A DNA stretch of 64,000 bases. It comes from Bimastos eiseni (taxonomy: Eukaryota > Annelida > Clitellata > Crassiclitellata > Lumbricidae). The DNA lies in contig OY365808.1 in the NCBI GenBank assembly GCA_959347315.1, positions 7,951,979-8,015,978 on the forward strand, read 5' to 3'. The notes beneath the pieces were generated by a model. The model was not told where the DNA came from, did no database searches, and saw only the letters and a program-made list of their open reading frames with translations. The position numbers and the translations under genes were made by a program. Positions 35,601-50,600 of the stretch are shown piece after piece. Positions within the stretch are counted from its first letter, which is position 1, and each line of letters starts with the position of its first letter.

Positions 35601-38600
35601 CCATGTATGCATGTAGTTTTTGTATCCTTGAACTTCGTTAGGCTTGAGATAGAATGATAATTTTGCTGTCATTGTAAAGAGGATGTGTTTCTCTTTAAAA
35701 TGGTGTATTATACTCCAAAAGTCAATAATTTGACTTAAGGCTGGTTTTGTTGGTTCACATACGGAATTTACGATGAGCTTGGCCAATATTGTGTGGTGCA
35801 TTTGAAAATCACTGACTGATGCTTTTAGTCATTGTTTACAATTCTTTTGTGTTTCTTTGTTTCGTTCCATAGATTGCAGGAATGGTTCTTGACAACTACT
35901 GCCGAGGCCGAACAAAAAATGTCTGGTTTAGCATTTCGAGTGACCTCATTGTTGACGCGAAACGGTGAGAGTATAGCTGACATTTTGCATCATTCTGATA
36001 ACAGCATTATAGAATTCGTTCAATTTGACTAGCTTTTTCCGAACACGTTGACAGGTGATTCTCCTTCCAGAATGGTTAATGTTGGATTTTATTACATTTG
36101 TGCTGCACTAAGGAAGTAGAGATTCTGTGCAATATAGGTTTATTAAATATGTATTCTTTGGATGTATCTAGGTGTAGAATTTTATATGGATGTATCAGTT
36201 GTAATTTGTCGCTTCTAGCGCACTGGTGTCTAATGCACAAGGCATCAACTGATAACATACCAAAATCAAGCCATAATTAGTCTAATATCCAGAAGGTCAG
36301 TCAGTGGTACAGAGAGGAAGCCTGTGGTGGATGAGCAGTTTGAAAGAAGTAAGACATTAGTTGAGAACTAATTGACACAGGCAACTGAGGTGATCAGACA
36401 GACATAGGGAGAGAGTTCAACAAGTGGACCCAGCATTTGTATGTGTACATGTATACTATAATCTGAGTTGGATCATGGAGAATAAGATAAGTGACAAATA
36501 AGGTGACATCTCAAATGCATTATGCAGAATATTTTTCTGGGCGGTTTCTTTTATTCCATTTAGTAAATTATTTATCCTCTACTTGTATGATTATGCATTA
36601 TAATGTAGTTTACATGCTTTGATGTGTTTGTGTGACGTTATGTTATATAGCGGGTTAACAGATGTCATTGAGGATTTTGATTTATGATATTTGGCAGTTA
36701 AAAATTAATTATGTTTTTTAATAAAACTTCGTAAGTGTGGTGCTTTTGTTCGAAGGGATTTGGAAGATATTGGCTGTTACATAAAGGTGATTGAAGGATG
36801 TCAACAGTTGGATAAAATGACAAAGTAAGTTTATCATTCAGATGCATTTTTCTCATTTATCAATCAATCAATCAAAAATACTTGATATAGCACCCTTCAA
36901 GATATCTACTCAGAGGTGCTCGAGAAGTGTGTTTATGTTCCACCAGATGTTACATTGTAGGCAACTCCAAGTGAATGCGGACTGTGGATAGTTGTATCAC
37001 AGTCATTTGAACTCGTTTTGTAAGATTTGCCTCATAATGACCACAAACTTTATGAAACTTGACCTGTTCCTGTATTTCATGTACGTAAATTAAAGGAATG
37101 AAAGTGTATACTATATTGAATTGCCTGGAAACGTACAGCATGTGACATCGGTACATTTTTACCTGTGGTGTTTTATAGTGCTTATTAGTGTGATTGACCT
37201 GTCAATCAAGAGGCTAGGGGTTCAAATCTCTGCTAAGAGAGAAATTTGTTTAGAGTTTTTTGTCCCATCTGAACCTGTAGTTGTATACTGATCACACATT
37301 GTCAGTGGGAGGATGAGACAGCGAGGGAGAGGACTGGCCGTCTGCCCTCATATGCCGAGACCGAGAAAATGATGGTCGCTAAAGCTTCATACCCATGGCT
37401 GTGTATCGCGCTGCTCTTCTTTAATTTATTTAGCTTTTCTGAATTCGATGTGTTTAATTAAACTTACTTGCTACTCAAGTCTTTTGTTTTAGGTTTGTAA
37501 ATTGGTGTATAATCATTGTTGAATACTTTGTTTCCATTTGGTTTAGAGCTCTTGGTCTGGCTTCAGATTTCAAGGATGGAGTCATGTTCTGTACGTACTC
37601 CACGCTTGTGTCATCTGTCAGCAAAGGAGGTTCATTCTTACGATTCATCTGTACATCTGTAGTTCGCGAGTTATTTAGTAAAAGAGCAGTCATCGTCTGA
37701 TATGTTACAAAAATGCTTATCTTTTTTGCACTTGTCACAAAAGTGACGTATATGGGCAGTTCGGCTCAAGTTATTGGACAAGTTACTGAAATAGCAACCT
37801 CCTTTACAGATTTAATTGCAAGTTCTTATGAGGAGTTTTACTGATGCAAATAAGTAAGAGGAATGCAATGAGAAATCAGCTCACTCATCTCATTCTCAGG
37901 TAACATATAAGCCAATGAACCTGCATTTGGCAGAGAACTCATCGTCATCATCTAAGGTATTTATCTAAATAATACTTTTAAAGTCAAAATGCATAGTTCT
38001 GTTTTTGAGGAACCAGCTGGCCTAGAAGGAACCAAACAAATACTTGTTCTTGAGCGATTACCTTTAACTTAAGTGTTTATAAGCTACATTTCAATAGATA
38101 ATGTTTTAACTTGACTTTAGGAGTTTTCAGTTCTGCAAGACAGTCCCGTCAACAGCAGTTGGTGAATTGGTGTGGTGGATCAGAGTTCGATGGTTGCCTA
38201 ATATTCGATGAATGCCATAAAGCCAAACATTTTGTGCCAGTAACTAAAAAAACCATTCTACAATTATTTACTAGGAAATTTGTTTTTCTAATAATTAATA
38301 ATGTATTGAATGTGTAATTGTGTATTTTGTCACTGAGCACCTGGTGACCTAAGTACCTGGGTGAAGGGTGAGACTGAGACCCAGGCCATGAATGTATGTA
38401 CCAAAATTTGGCCACATAGAGATGATGATTATTTGGACACTTTGCTATTGTGATTACAGTTTCATAGCTTACTACTGAACAGTTGTCTGTGGCTTGTGAA
38501 GCCAAGTTAGTGTGGTAACTGTTTAACTATGTAGTGCTATGTGCATTGAACGATTCGCTTGCGGTGTCATGGGTGATTGATTCCCAGTGATGGGGCGACT

Positions 38601-41600
38601 TTTAGTTTGAGCATTATTGAAAATGGATAGAGATACCGAAAATTAAAAAAAATATTTGATAAATGTAGTTATTTTTAATTGACAAGTTTTGTTTTTTATT
38701 AATGTTATCATTTTCTTTGTTTCTTTCTACAGTGCTCTACTCTATGGCACTATTATCCATTCAGTACTTGATGCCTTGTGCTCTTTATTGACAGCACTAC
38801 AGCAGGGATCGCTATTTTTAGTGCTTGATTCTTAATGCTTTATGACAAAGTATCACAAGTAATTGCCAACTATATAAATGATACTGTGTACATTGCGACA
38901 TGAAACAACATGGTATACAAAATAAATGATACAGAGTCAAGTCAGTATTATGAATATCTGGTGTCTCTTGTGTTTTTTTTTTCACGACTTGCCAATATTT
39001 TCATGTATAGTAAATCATTTCACTTGTAGTTGCACATTTTTAGTGAACAGCAACTGTTTTGTTTGCATTTTTTTCAGGGAAATGAGCAAGCCAGCACTAA
39101 AGTTGCAGTTGCTGTCACAAACTTACAAAAGTATTTTCATTTACTACTTGTTTTATTCCTGTTTATTTAGTGCAGCTCATGTATTTGGTGTAAAACTTAA
39201 ATAATTTATATGATATGAATTTTAATAAAATATACTGTTTCTGCTTTCTAGTCCTTGTACCATTAAATGTTCTTTGAATTGCACCTTACAGTAATTTTGA
39301 AATTTGGATTGTGGTGCCTGTTCCTGAATAAAACCTGCAAATATTATTTTTTTTAGGTTGCTTCCAAAGGCACGTGTCGTATACTGTAGTGCTACTGGTG
39401 TTTCAGATGTAAAGAACATGGTATGTTTGTGCTCAATGTTAGTCTCTGGTGACATGATATACTTACAATCAGATTCATTATTTGTCTGATATTTTCCATG
39501 GAAGTCTTGTAAATTTTCCAGGCATTTTTGAATGATGGTCCGTCTTTGTGGAAGTTGCTACCTCCTGCTTTGCACTATCCTTCCGTTTCGTATTCTAACT
39601 TTGCTAAGCAAGGGACATCTATCCATTCATGCTCCTTAGGTTAACTTTTTATCAACCAGTGTGTACTAAAGTGGAAGGCATAATCAATAATGCTGGTCGT
39701 TAAAGGGTTAATTGATTCATGAGTATATTGAGTTACAAATGTACCTACAACCATTTATATAGCGCTTTCGAAATTGAATGGAAAAATGGAATGGAAGCTA
39801 CTTCTAGGGTGCTTGTGATAGTATAATTGTTAAGTCAGTTCTTGTCAAATCTTTCCTCCACTTTGTATCTAGGAAGCAGTAACCATGCAGTAATAAGATT
39901 TGGACGTGGTGTACTTTATACCGTATGACGTTGTTTCAAAGCAATTACCTAAGTTTTGAGCCAATTTTGTGTGTTTTGTAAACTGATGTACAGTTGATAA
40001 TAGTCCACTATTAACTCAGGCTGTAGAAGTTAATAATTAGTTAATTTTTCTTAGTTTGAACTCTTTTGTTTTTAACAATTAATAGAAGACTGCTTGTTAT
40101 ATTTGATAAAGTGCCCCTCTAGTATAGCCCATGTGGTTGAGGGAAGACATTTGAACTGAATAACGTGAACAAGGCTACAAATATGAACAGATATCTATTA
40201 AGTAACTACTAACTGTCAATAAATATTAGTAATATTCTTGAAAGCTGAACAATGAATAATGTAAAGTTGGTATTTGTCAGTGCTTGTTGGGAATTCTTTC
40301 AGTTACAATTAACTATTAATTAATCATTAATTCTTAGATTATTAACTTTTTATCAGATTTATTCACTCACAGCCCTAATATCAACAGACATTTATCTAAA
40401 TTGTAAGGTTTAGAATTTTCCGTATTAATCCATCGACAATGAGAGACATATTGATTTCCCAGAAGCTTTTAAGTATGTCATCATCTGTAATGAGTTAAAG
40501 TTTGTTCATGGTTTTCGTATCATCCACTTTCATTAGTGTTACTTGATTTTTTTTTACCCCTTTAACGACCAGCGTTATTGATTATACCTTACACTTTAGT
40601 ACACGCTGGTCGTTAAAGGAGGGTTATCAAGGTATCATGTAATTTGTATACATGGATTCAAGTGACGGCATATCTGGGATTTTATGCCACTTTACCACTG
40701 CGTATATTTGTATACATAGATGTATCTATGATTATACATAATGTTACAGGCAATGTGTGAAACCAGGCTTATATATATATACATAGCATTTATATATATA
40801 TATATATATAGCATTTATATATATATATATATAAGTGTAAGGTATAATCAATAACGCTGGTCGTTAAAGGGGTAAAAAAAAATCAAGTAACACTAATGAA
40901 AGTGGGCGATACGAAAACCATGAACAAACTTTAACTCATTACAGATGACGACATACTTTATATATATATATAAAGTATATATAAAGTATATATATATAAA
41001 ATATATATATATATATATATATATATTCTTTGAAAAAGAGTATAGAGGCATTTTGTATATATATATACATATTACATATATATATATATATATATTCTTT
41101 GATAAAGAATATAGATGATTACTTATTATTTCTTGTAGGCATTTATGCAGAGGCTTGGATTGTGGGGTGAGGGAGCAGCATTTAGATCGTTTGAAGTCTT
41201 TCTTGAAACTGTTCAGAAGAAAGGACTTGGTTTGTTCACTTTTTTACATCTTTTCTTCTTGCCACACTGATGAGTCCATTTGATGATTGTAATGATGCCA
41301 CATCATTTCTTATTAACGTTCATTTGTTAACGGTATAATTTGTATTCTCGTGGTTGAAGTTGCTTTACCGCTGCAAATGTTTTTGTGTCATAACAGGTGT
41401 GGCAGAAATGTTGGCAATGGATATGAAAAGTTCCGGGGTCTATTTGTGTCGAAGTCTCAGCTTTAAACAAGCTGAAGTATGAATTTTTAACCACCATAGA
41501 ACACTTTATTAGTGCATATGATTTACATGAAGATCAAATTATGTGAAAATTATTTAATAATTCTGCTTCTTTATACTATTTTGTAGACTGATGAACTATA

Positions 41601-44600
41601 TTTTTAGAAAATTAGAGCAGTGAAAACTTGCAATAATGGCATAGCCAAGATAGTTTGTGAGTATATGGCTAATCAAATTGCTTTATAATGAAAATTCTTC
41701 TAGCCTCTCATCCACCATACTTGACTGTCTTTTCAGCTTTTTGCTTAATGTGTTTGAACCCACATTCTTCTGATCTTCTTCTCAGTGTGTTGCCATTCAC
41801 CTACTTATACGGGATCAACAGATGCACAACTGGGTCTGAGCTGTTATGTTGGTGTTCTTGGATTTCGTTGGTATCGATTAAGTTCAACATTTAAGGATAT
41901 TTTTTTAATTTCTATATGTCTTGTTTCTTGATGCAATGTTATTTTTCGGGTTATGGGGCTTGCACGTACCGGTAGCCTTTGTGAATTGTTTTTTAAATGC
42001 TAGAACCACTATTAGTTTATTATTTTCAAATTATTGAGGTAACTAAGATCAAGACTGTTCTATTCTGTATAATTAACTACACTTTCTTGTTTCAGTTCGT
42101 TACATTAGAAGTGTCGCTAACTAAAGAGCAAAAGAAAATGTATAATGTTGCTGCACATGTATGGTGAGTTGCCTACATTTACTTTACATGATGTTACATG
42201 ATGTCTGTGTATACTTATTTAGACCTTGGGTTCTTTATGAGCCTTTAAGTGTGTGCCAGGGCTGATAATTAAATTACCACTTTATTTATAATTAAATTGC
42301 CACTTGATCATAGGAAATATGAATTCTTCTGCACCTGAGAGATCGATGGTAGTTATAATATTTTATTGGTTATAAAGTTTCAAATGCCAAATTTCTTTTG
42401 TTTCAAGAACACCTTAGACATTGTCTTTATAAAGCAATACACTTGAAAATGAAGAAACTGTATTATTAAATTTCTGTTTGATGCTGGTTTCCACATAAGT
42501 TTGGTAACACCTGTACTGATTCAAATTTATATTAACTTTGCATTTACCATATTCGATAATAGTTATTAATTTAAGCACTCTACAAATTGTTACTGTTGTC
42601 ATTTTCAACATTCTGTCCTGATAAAACTCACCAGCTTTGTTACTTAATAGTTTTGTCTGCAGTTTGAAGCATGGCTAGCCTCTTCATTGTCGTGTGCTGT
42701 AGAAATCGTCATATTGTACAACATGCTGTGCTCTGCTAGATTAACGTTGATCATATGTTTCTTAATTACTCTGTCTAGTTCATTAGTTTATCAATGATTA
42801 TCTAACCATTTTATTGTCTTTCCAGTTTGGTTCCATCTAAATGCCCTGCCTTGAACCAGCCTATATTTCATGTAAAATTTCGCTGAGGAAGTTCATCAGT
42901 TGCCGGTGTTCTTTGCGTATTAGGAGTGAAACTCACAAGGCTCTTCAGGTATCTTTGCAGCGAACACATTCCACCAATAACCGAATTTGGGCGACTTTTT
43001 GGGGAGCGCATCAGCGATTTTTCAAGCAGCTATGGTTGGTCTCTCACATGCATTCAGATTTCTCCATTTTCTTAAATTATTCAAACAGCATTGTGTGTAT
43101 TGGTTACTTGTTACTGAGCTTATATGTATGGTAAGTGCTTTAAATATAATTGAGAAATAATACAGTCCATGTTAGACTAATAGTCTAATACAAGATATAA
43201 TAGTAGTCTGTTTAACTGAATGAACTTTGTATGTGTTAACTTATGTAGGCCTTTACCAAAATGTTACATGCTGTTGGTTCTGATAAAGAATATTCGTTTC
43301 TATTCTGTATTATTGACTATTATATTCAATTTTTTGTATATGATAAAATCAGCCAATAGGTTATCGGTATCTTATAGATAGAGTACTGATAACTTTTAAA
43401 ACTTAAAACTTGAAAATTTTAAAACTTATAACTAAGTTACATTTTTTTTAATATATGAATTGTGGATTATCTTGCATTTGTATGGGACCTTCTAAGAACA
43501 TAGCAACATTTCCATTGCCATTTTTAATCCTATCTAAAATCCATTCATTCATTCAGAACTTTCTATAGCGCCCTTTTAAGGTGACTACTCAAAAGCGCTC
43601 CCAAGATTGGCTCTTAAATACCACAATTAATTTGTTTTATTGGTAAATTTATCAGTTTGTTCTCTAACTAAGACGTTTTGTAACTTTAGTCTTGGAATCA
43701 AAGTTCCTACAATCATTGAGGAAGCGAAGTCTTCTCTGGAAGCAGGATTCTCTGTGGTTATTGGTCTTCAGACGACAGGAGAGGTATCAGACATATATAT
43801 CTATTATAACTAATCATCATTTACTCTCCTGAAGGGAAACTGAAATACTTACTATATAATTAAAATTTTCTCTGGCCGTGAAATTTTCTGTTATGGACAA
43901 AGAGCATAGTTGAGTGTTAATTAGAGTTGATTGTTCCATTTACTGACCATCAACTGCTACCTTGTGCATTATGATGATGGCAATATAGAGATCAATAGAT
44001 TAGTAACTAGTACTGGTTGGTATCTCCTATGTCAGATAGGATTTCGTTTTAATGTTTAGTCATATGGTCATTTGCTGCGGCTTGTCAGCATGTTTAATAA
44101 ACAAAGATATAATAATATAATTATGACTTGTAAAACGCTAGCATTTTGGTAGAAACTTTGTATTCAGTCCTAATTCCGTGCTCTTATTCTTTTTATTTTC
44201 TACGTAAAAGGAAAAGACTTTTTTCTTTGGGTAAGATGATAATTGATAAATGAAGGCATTATTGTAATTAGTAACTTCTCTGCCAGTGTCTAAAGCACAA
44301 GACATCAACCAATGACATACTAAATCCAAACTGTAATCAGTTGAGTACTTTATGGATGGCTCAGATATACTTTGCTCAAAGTAGTTCACTTTGCACAATG
44401 AAACAGGCTACTTGTTTAAGTTGATACTATAACGATTGGTGGCTTTGGTCTCCTAGTCACTTTAGTAGTACACATTTGTTGTTTAATATTAAACAATATT
44501 ATATTAAAATTGTTCAAATATTTATCATTGTAATGACTGGTGCTGCAAATCATAGGAGGAGAGGTTTTAGTGACTTCGATCAATGTAACTCGTGTAAATT

Positions 44601-47600
44601 TCTTGCCCTACCAAGTGATTTGTTATATCTGTATTTCATTTTAATGATAGGCAAGTTTACAGAGTGAAATGAACAAGAAGGAAGGTGCCTATTCGGGTGG
44701 TTTCGTGTCGCTGTGCCGTGAGATTTTGAAACAGTTTCTTGAACAGCATTTTCCAACGTTGATAGAAATAGAAGTAAGTGTCTTTACAAATTTTAATTTT
44801 TTATTCCCTTTTTTCCTTATTGTCGTTGTTACTTACTTATTGGTTTCTGGTTTGAGTATTGCGATAAAATTTGATTTTACGTTCAATAGATTTTACTCAA
44901 ATATAGTAGTATCTTGAAATCTGGCTATAACACTAATTTGATAGTTAATGTGTGAAGTTCTCTTTAATGGCAAACTGCATTGATTACCAGTCGCTTTTAG
45001 GACACTCTTGTCGTAGAAGTGTTAATACACTGTGTTCTATGCTTTTTGAAAATTTTATCTGGTTGATTTCAAGGAGAAAATCAGTTCATACAATCAGCTT
45101 CTTTGCCAGATGAACAGGCATTGAACTTTGTCACTTGCAGAGTAACTTTATCATACATTCATCAACATTTTCTTGGTGAGAAATATGCACTTATTTTCTA
45201 CTTAAATTACATTGATTCCAGGTAAGTGAGTGCTATAGAAAGTTAAAAAAATGCCAGAAACATCTTGGTCAATTATTTCAGATGAGTTCTCTGTGTTTCA
45301 GGTATTTACTGTTGGAATTTGTGTTCATTGTAGAAGTCTTCTGTTCTGGTTTCGTCGCCTCCCGTGGCTGATGAGTGGTCCTGCAAAGCGAAGAATGCTC
45401 TGATCGGTTTTGTCAACAAGATTCAGCTTCCAGACAGGTACGGTTTCATAAGAAATTCAAAGCATCAGTAGATTTTGGTACTTCTTTAATGTAATGTAAA
45501 TGAACATTTATATGGTGCCCCTTCAAGATATCTACTCAGAGGTGCTAAATGGTTGTTCTGGAGAGTTCTTCTGTACACTCTATTTAGTAATCAGGCATCG
45601 CTGTCTCCACGTTATCAAATTCCGAGACCAGCGATAATACCATTAGGTTGTTCTCTTCTGTTAAGATAGGGTTAATTGTACTTTGAGGTAGGTAGTTGAA
45701 GAGGCACTATATGTATTTATCGCTTTATAGTTATCTCATTGGTCCTGCATTTTTAGGTTCCACTTTCTAATTAAATTGGTTTACTCAGAATTAACCAGCA
45801 AAGATTCTATGCTTTTCATTAATTCATTACCTCCATTGCAACTTGGTAGAGACCAAGTTGTTTCTGTGGCTATTCTGGGCTGTCGTCATTTTGGTGACAT
45901 TACCGATGACTGTTAATTCTGAAGCAGTATACAATTAGTTATGATGCAACACAACCAGAATTTTTTGCATTGTTTACTTAAGCAGTTGATTTGGTTTCAG
46001 AGTGACATTATTTTCATTCATGTTTATTTGAAAAACTGAATGTTAGAGCTGCAGCAAACTTAACCCACAAGTTCAAAAAAATACTAAGATATTGAAGTTA
46101 CATTATGCTATTTGAATGTTTTTCACATTACCTCTCACTTTAAATCCCTCTTTCTAAATTTGTATTCAAGTATTATCTTTATGTCGTCTTTATCAACCAG
46201 TTCCCTGGATGAGATTATTGACAAACTGGGCGGGACGAACTGCGTGGCCGAGATGACAGGTCGACGTTGGCGCGTTGTGCGAACATCGTGCAAGGAAAAA
46301 CCAACGCTTCAAGTCAGGGCTTCGGACTCGGAGACTTGTGGCCTCGAAAGTCTCAATGTGACAGAGGTGGGTTAGGTGATGAGCCAAGGGCCTATTTTGT
46401 TGTCTCAAGAAAACTTGTTTTTCTCTGGATCTCTTGCAATGGAAGTGCTTCTGATTGGCGTCCACTGCGAGAGACGCTATATAAATTTATAGATGCAATA
46501 CAATGCTGATTAAATTAGTTTTTTCCTATCTTTTTGTATCTGCTCTTCTACCGTGGTTGAACCACAGTGAGTTAGTTGGTAGATTTGTGTAACATATGTT
46601 CCAAACTTTGGTCAGATTTGAGGGAGTAGTCAAACTGAGTGAAACCTTGCTTCCTTTTCCAGGATGCTAAGGTGGTGATAGGGGATGATGGTGCAAGTGT
46701 GGTGGTGCATGAGTAGAATCTGGATAGAGTAGCTTGAAGAGCTCAGTTTTCAGTCGTAAGTGGAAAGCAGCGGAGGGAGCATGCAAGCGATGGAGTTAAC
46801 TTGACAGTAGAAAGAGTTAGCAAGCTGACAAAGGTCTTTTGGGAGTCCAATCTGAAGAGCTGGTGGTTGCTTTACTATCAGGGCTACAAACTCATATGAA
46901 GCGTTATCTCTGTAACCACATTAGAATATTAGCCACATGAATTATTGTACATGCACTGTGTTACATCTACATAATGGACTGTCTGATATCATGACTTTGA
47001 ATTCAGCGTATTTTGGAAATGTTATCATTTAACTGCATCTAATAGTCTATTACAAGAAATCTGCATCTGCTCATCTTGATTTGGTTGTTTTTTTTCTTAT
47101 TCCTATTTCACTTCTTTGTGTAATTGACATCGTTTCGTTTTAGAGAAACCTTTTCATGTCTGGTCAAAAGCTGATCGCAATTATCTCGGATGCTGCCAGC
47201 ACAGGTTAGTTCTGTTTTATTCCATTTTGTTCGCTTCTTTGCTTTGGCTATTTGCATTCTATGTAGGGATGAACCAATTTCTTGCAGAGTACCAAGTTTA
47301 ACGAGTTGAATTGTATCGAGTTCAAGTCCGAGTTTCAAACATTTAAAGAATGTCTTATTCTCTAGATTTCAGCTTAGCAGTTTGCAAAATTTTTATGAAT
47401 TTGTTGGTTTTGCCTCAGTTTATGCTAGGAAGTAGTAACTGGTAAGTACTAATGGTAACGGCATTTGTGTTTATAGATAGGTCAGTTATTGTTTTGTAAA
47501 TAATATAGTCCGTTTTTCATTTTCAAAACAGAAAATCGGAATGCCGATTTTTATCAAAACTCAAACCCATTGTTTGTCCGAGTTTATGCCGAGTACTGGT

Positions 47601-50600
47601 TCATCCCTAATTCTATGACTTGCTTTACACTCTTCTCACAGTTTATCTTTAAAAGAACTCTTTTGTCTTGTTGGTTGCTGCCATACTGTTAATGTATTTG
47701 CTGCACTGTATTCCATGCAATTTATGTATTCAGTGCTTTATGATAAAAATTCATTATGTTATAATTTTTATTGCTTTGCTTTTTTTTTTTACCTTGATAT
47801 TTATTTGTGCATTGTTATACCAAAGTATATCAAAGTATTTGAGTGATCAGCTTATTCATAGCAACATTATCTTTCCACTGGCATACACACTGCTGAGTTC
47901 CGCAAGGAACAAGTGGAACCAGTGACTGGTTCCTTTCTGACTCTTATTCGAGTTGTCTTCTGCTCTGAAGTGTTCTTTCTGTGTTTTTCAGGAATTTCTC
48001 TTCATGCCGACAGCCGTGCAGGTAATCAAAGACGTCGCGTCCATCTGACGGTTGAGCTGCCATGGAGCGCCGACAAAGCCGTCCAACAGCTGGGTCGCTC
48101 TCATCGGTCAAATCAAACGAGGTCAGAAGAAAGATAAGAGGGTCAACTTATTGGCCGAAATATACCTACGATTAAGCTGCTCTCTGGAAAACTAGGTGAA
48201 ATGCTGTTGTCTACACAGCTGTGCATTAAGAAGAGAAAAACAGTCCACTCAGACTCCTTTTATACTTGTATTAAAACTGTTCGTATTAGATGTGCTCCTG
48301 AGTAGTAGTCTTGAAGGGAAGTATATAAATTTCGTACTGAATGAATGAATAAACTAGTCACTAGAGGTAGTCATGGACTGGAAGTGTGAATGAGTTCAGT
48401 TTTGCCTAGCCTCAGCATTTCGATATGAGGGTCAGTGACCACTCTTGTTCATAGTCTTGTTCCGATCTTACCATGGAAACTGTATGATCAGCGTTCTCAA
48501 AACTGAGTTCTGCAAAGGGATAGGTGGTGCCCACATTTTAAAAACAGATTCATGCTCTGGTGGAATTTTAACCCTGACCTCTTACATCTGACATTTTTGC
48601 ATACCAATCGCTACTGTACACCCATTTCTACACTTTTCTGTATATTTAATCTATGCATATTTGCAAAATGAGGAAGGAAATCATGGTACTTTATAGCATA
48701 ATGAAGCTACTTCTTTCTACTTATATCGTGCAACTAACGGACATCTATTGTACCTTTTACAAATATTTGTGCATGTTGAAAAATGTGTTACATAAATGAA
48801 AAGGAAAGTTACAAGATACATGCACTTATGTTGGGTGTTGCATTTGTTTCTGGTTTTACTCTTTATTCATTCTTTTATTTCTGCAATTACCATGTACTTA
48901 ATCTTTATGAGAAACCAAAGGCTCAACCAAAACCGAGATCACCCAGTGACTGTAGTATATCATTGTGACATCTTTACATTGTATAAAGGTACCTTTGCGG
49001 GACAATAACATAAAAGTTCAGCACAGCTGTAATTGCCATTTCCTGGTATATATATTTCACATGTTATGCTAAACATAGAAGCAAGATATGATGCTCCTAG
49101 TATGCAAATTTGCGATGGCTTACCAGTAATTCATTTATTCATTCATTTATTCTGAGCATTTATATAGCACCTCTTCAAGAACCTAATAATTATTTGTTTG
49201 TTAAATTGTCGTTCTTATCTAGTGGTCCGTTGTATAAGCTGGTGACAACTAACATTGGTGGTGAATATAGATTTGCATCCGCTGTTGCAAGAAGACTTCA
49301 GTCGCTTGGTTTGTGATTTGCAGATAATCTCATACTTTCTAAAAGCTTTGATGATTTTTATTGTGAGACATTTGTTTTCAAATGCTGTCTATAGTCCAGA
49401 TATGAATCTTTCCAGAACGTTTTATTTCCCCATCGAAGTCATTCCTATTGTACTTTTTTCAATGACCTGGTTATTTTTATACTTCTCCTTTGTGGCCCAC
49501 TAAATTTGTATAACCTCCTGATATACTAATAATTGCTAATATTTAATTCTAGGCTAAATTATGCCATAATTTTAACACTTTAGCAAAGAGAATGTAATAA
49601 AAGCGACTTGGAAACCAATATAGCTTGTCGTTAAATGGTTTAGAATCTTCAAGTGAAGTTGTGTTACTAACTACTGAATAGAGGCTGATTTTGTGTTTTT
49701 ATGATTTCATTTAGGAGCCCTTACAAAGGGTGACAGAAGAGCAGCCACTGGTGCTGACCTGGGAGAATTCAATTTCGATACACCTTATGGTCGATCATCG
49801 TTGCGTTCCATGTATAACGCCATTTGTCAGGTAGAAGTGCCACATGTATTTCAAGAATAATGACCGTAGCAATGCGCTTCTCTTTAAAGCGTGACAACGT
49901 GAAACATTATGAACTATCGTATCGTCATGATCTGAACGCGTGTAGGTGTACGCCACACAGTTGATCCTTTCCATTCAGACTTTGTGTATGTATGTATTTA
50001 TCAGGCTATTTATATAGCGCCTTATAAGAACCTCTCGAAGGCACATATTGTAACATTGCCAGAGTCAAGGAGTAAACGTTTGCTTTTTATGTCGTCATGT
50101 CCGTTCGTTGCGAGGGTCGTCATCCTGTTCCTGTTGTACTCTTAATTATTCGTAACATCACGCTTTTGATCTTCTGTTAAGTGTTACTAGCCCTGTTTAT
50201 GTGCTATCTGTTAATCTGTTGTATTAGGTCTTCTGTTATGATTCAACCTTTGTACAATGCAATCATTATTCATCAAGCTTATGTGATTAGAGAGAGTTAG
50301 CTAGACCATTATATTATACTAGAATATTATCATGTGTTGAGTCTTTATTATGTGTAATACATCCTTCTTCCTTCAATATCTGTCATTTCCTCTGTCAGGA
50401 TTAGATCCACGTGTATGTAGTGTGCAATACATGTATATATTTCAGTATCAGTACATTTTAAGCACCAGTAGCTGCTATGTTCATCTTTACTTTCCATGTT
50501 TTGCATGCTTAAACAGAGTTTCCAGAGATTTATGTTCTTCGTGGCATAGCTTAACAAATCACTGATTTCTTCGGGCAGTGATTCAAAAACTTTTGACAGT

